From contig PUOB01000090.1 of assembly GCA_003551985.1 (NCBI GenBank), positions 1 through 6,749 of the forward strand: a stretch of DNA of 6,749 nt, in the 5' to 3' direction. The position numbers and the translations under genes are program-made. The DNA comes from Desulfobacteraceae bacterium (GTDB lineage: Bacteria > Desulfobacterota > Desulfobacteria > Desulfobacterales > Desulfosalsimonadaceae). Under the pieces are notes generated by a model. The model was not told the DNA's origin. It did not search any database and saw nothing but the letters and a program-made list of their open reading frames with translations. Shown piece by piece: positions 5,809-6,749 of this stretch (its first letter is position 1; each line of letters opens with the position of its first letter).

Positions 5809-6749
5809 ATGATGAAATCCTATACGATCAAAGAAAAAATTGAACATGTCATGACCGCTGATCCGGCGGCAGGGAAGGGACCGGTAGGAACGCTCCTCCG
5901 GGCCGGCTCGCTTCTATACGGCGCCGGTGTGAAACTGAAAAATACCGGGTATGATACCGGCCTGCTTTCTGCAAGGGAATTGCCCTGCCGCATCATTTCA
6001 ATCGGCAATATCGTGGCCGGGGGTACGGGAAAAACCCCCATGACGATCCACACGGCAAGCCTGCTTAAACAGATGGGGCATCGTCCGGTAGTGCTCAGCC
6101 GGGGCTATGGCGGGCGGGCTGAAAAAAAGGGGATCGTGGTGTCGGATGGTCATGAAATTTTATGCGACCCGGAAACGGCAGGTGATGAACCCTTCATGAT
6201 GGCCTCGAAAATCAGGGGCGTACCGGTCCTGGTAGGCGGCGATCGATACAAGAGCGGCATGCGGGCGGTATTGGAATTCGAGCCGGATGTCATTGTTCTG
6301 GATGACGGCTTCCAGCACCGGCGATTGCACCGGGACCTGGATCTGGTCCTGGTGGATGCTGCACGGATGTTTGGAAACGGCTGCCTGCTGCCCCGGGGCA
6401 TGCTGCGGGAGCCCATATCCGCTCTCGGGCGAAGCGACGCCATTGTTTTGACCCGCTGCGGCACCGATTGCGACACCCCGGTGGGCCTTCTGCCGGATTT
6501 TGACGCCAAACCGGTTTTTCGAACCGACCATGCAACCTTTCTGTCCGGTGTTATGGATGGTGCAGCGCCCCTTCCACACTATATTCCGTCCGAAAATTCA
6601 GAATCCGGTTTTTCCCGCCTGGCGGATTCACGTGTTTTCGCCTTTTCCGGCATTGCACGGAATCAGGCCTTTTTTGATGCTGTTGAAAACGAAGCGAAAG
6701 TCATTGCCGGACATCGGGCTTTTCCCGACCACCATCGATACACGGACGC
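5809..6749 (+). CDS. lpxK: Tetraacyldisaccharide 4'-kinase LpxK (3' end beyond window)
   Basis: LpxK is a P-loop kinase at the cytoplasmic face of the inner membrane that phosphorylates the 4' position of the lipid A disaccharide, forming lipid IVA. The window holds 313 complete codons plus 2 nt with no stop. The protein is partial because of the window edge, and the family is usually about 310-380 aa. Motifs: Walker A GNIVAGGTGKTP at 66-77, SRGYGG at 97-102, GDEP at 125-128, Walker B region VIVLDDGFQH at 161-170, PRGMLREP at 195-202, FSGIA at 279-283 and FPDHH at 305-309. An N-terminal extension of about 10-15 residues precedes the usual start region. ATGs at 5809 and 5812 are in frame and adjacent; one at 5851 is also possible. 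An in-frame TGA at 5782 closes the frame upstream. The start codon directly abuts repeat copy 3. Confidence 0.95.
   Translation, partial: MMKSYTIKEKIEHVMTADPAAGKGPVGTLLRAGSLLYGAGVKLKNTGYDTGLLSARELPCRIISIGNIVAGGTGKTPMTIHTASLLKQMGHRPVVLSRGYGGRAEKKGIVVSDGHEILCDPETAGDEPFMMASKIRGVPVLVGGDRYKSGMRAVLEFEPDVIVLDDGFQHRRLHRDLDLVLVDAARMFGNGCLLPRGMLREPISALGRSDAIVLTRCGTDCDTPVGLLPDFDAKPVFRTDHATFLSGVMDGAAPLPHYIPSENSESGFSRLADSRVFAFSGIARNQAFFDAVENEAKVIAGHRAFPDHHRYTD

Noticed and set aside
6150..6579. Overlapping antisense open frames opposite lpxK
   Set aside because: They lie within the LpxK reading frame, which carries all expected kinase motifs; the reverse frames have no domain features.

Overview
This window comes from a Gram-negative, LPS-making bacterium. 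It holds four complete genes and one truncated gene, all on the + strand, all serving lipid A synthesis and LPS export: lpxB, msbA, lptF, lptG and the first 313 codons of lpxK. The moderate-to-high GC, the sequence style of the proteins, the clustering of lipid A genes around msbA, and a repeat style I recall from sulfate-reducing Desulfobacterota suggest a Desulfobacterales-like organism. That assignment is inference from memory and was not checked by a search.

Layout: 1-148 is a hairpin repeat whose left end is cut by the window edge. 149-202 is a short leader. lpxB (203-1348), msbA (1353-3152) and lptF (3162-4355) follow with gaps of only 4 and 9 nt. A second repeat copy (4353-4515) starts on the lptF stop codon, and a 69-nt leader then precedes lptG (4585-5664). 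A third copy (5669-5808) fills the lptG-lpxK gap and ends on the base before the lpxK start codon. lpxK runs off the right edge. No gene-free stretch exceeds 300 bases. I see no tRNA, rRNA, CRISPR array, transposase or clear intrinsic terminator.

How the genes work together: LpxB condenses two acylated glucosamine units into the lipid A disaccharide. LpxK adds the 4'-phosphate. MsbA flips the finished core-lipid A across the inner membrane. LptF and LptG form the membrane part of the ABC extractor that pulls LPS from the inner membrane into the Lpt bridge; LptB, LptC and LptA are not in the window.

The genes are conventional. The unexplained structure is the repeat family: three same-orientation copies of about 140-163 nt with TGA...TCA imperfect terminal inverted repeats, a long internal dyad, and a nested exchangeable palindrome (TCACGCC-n-GGCGTGA). 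Two copies sit exactly on gene boundaries. Removing copy 3 with a 4-nt target repeat restores a TAAATG stop-start junction between lptG and lpxK. The same operation at copy 2 would extend lptF to a stop 2 nt before lptG. This suggests that a once compact operon was split by non-autonomous (MITE-like) insertions, which now supply a stop codon and a ribosome-binding region to the genes they separate.
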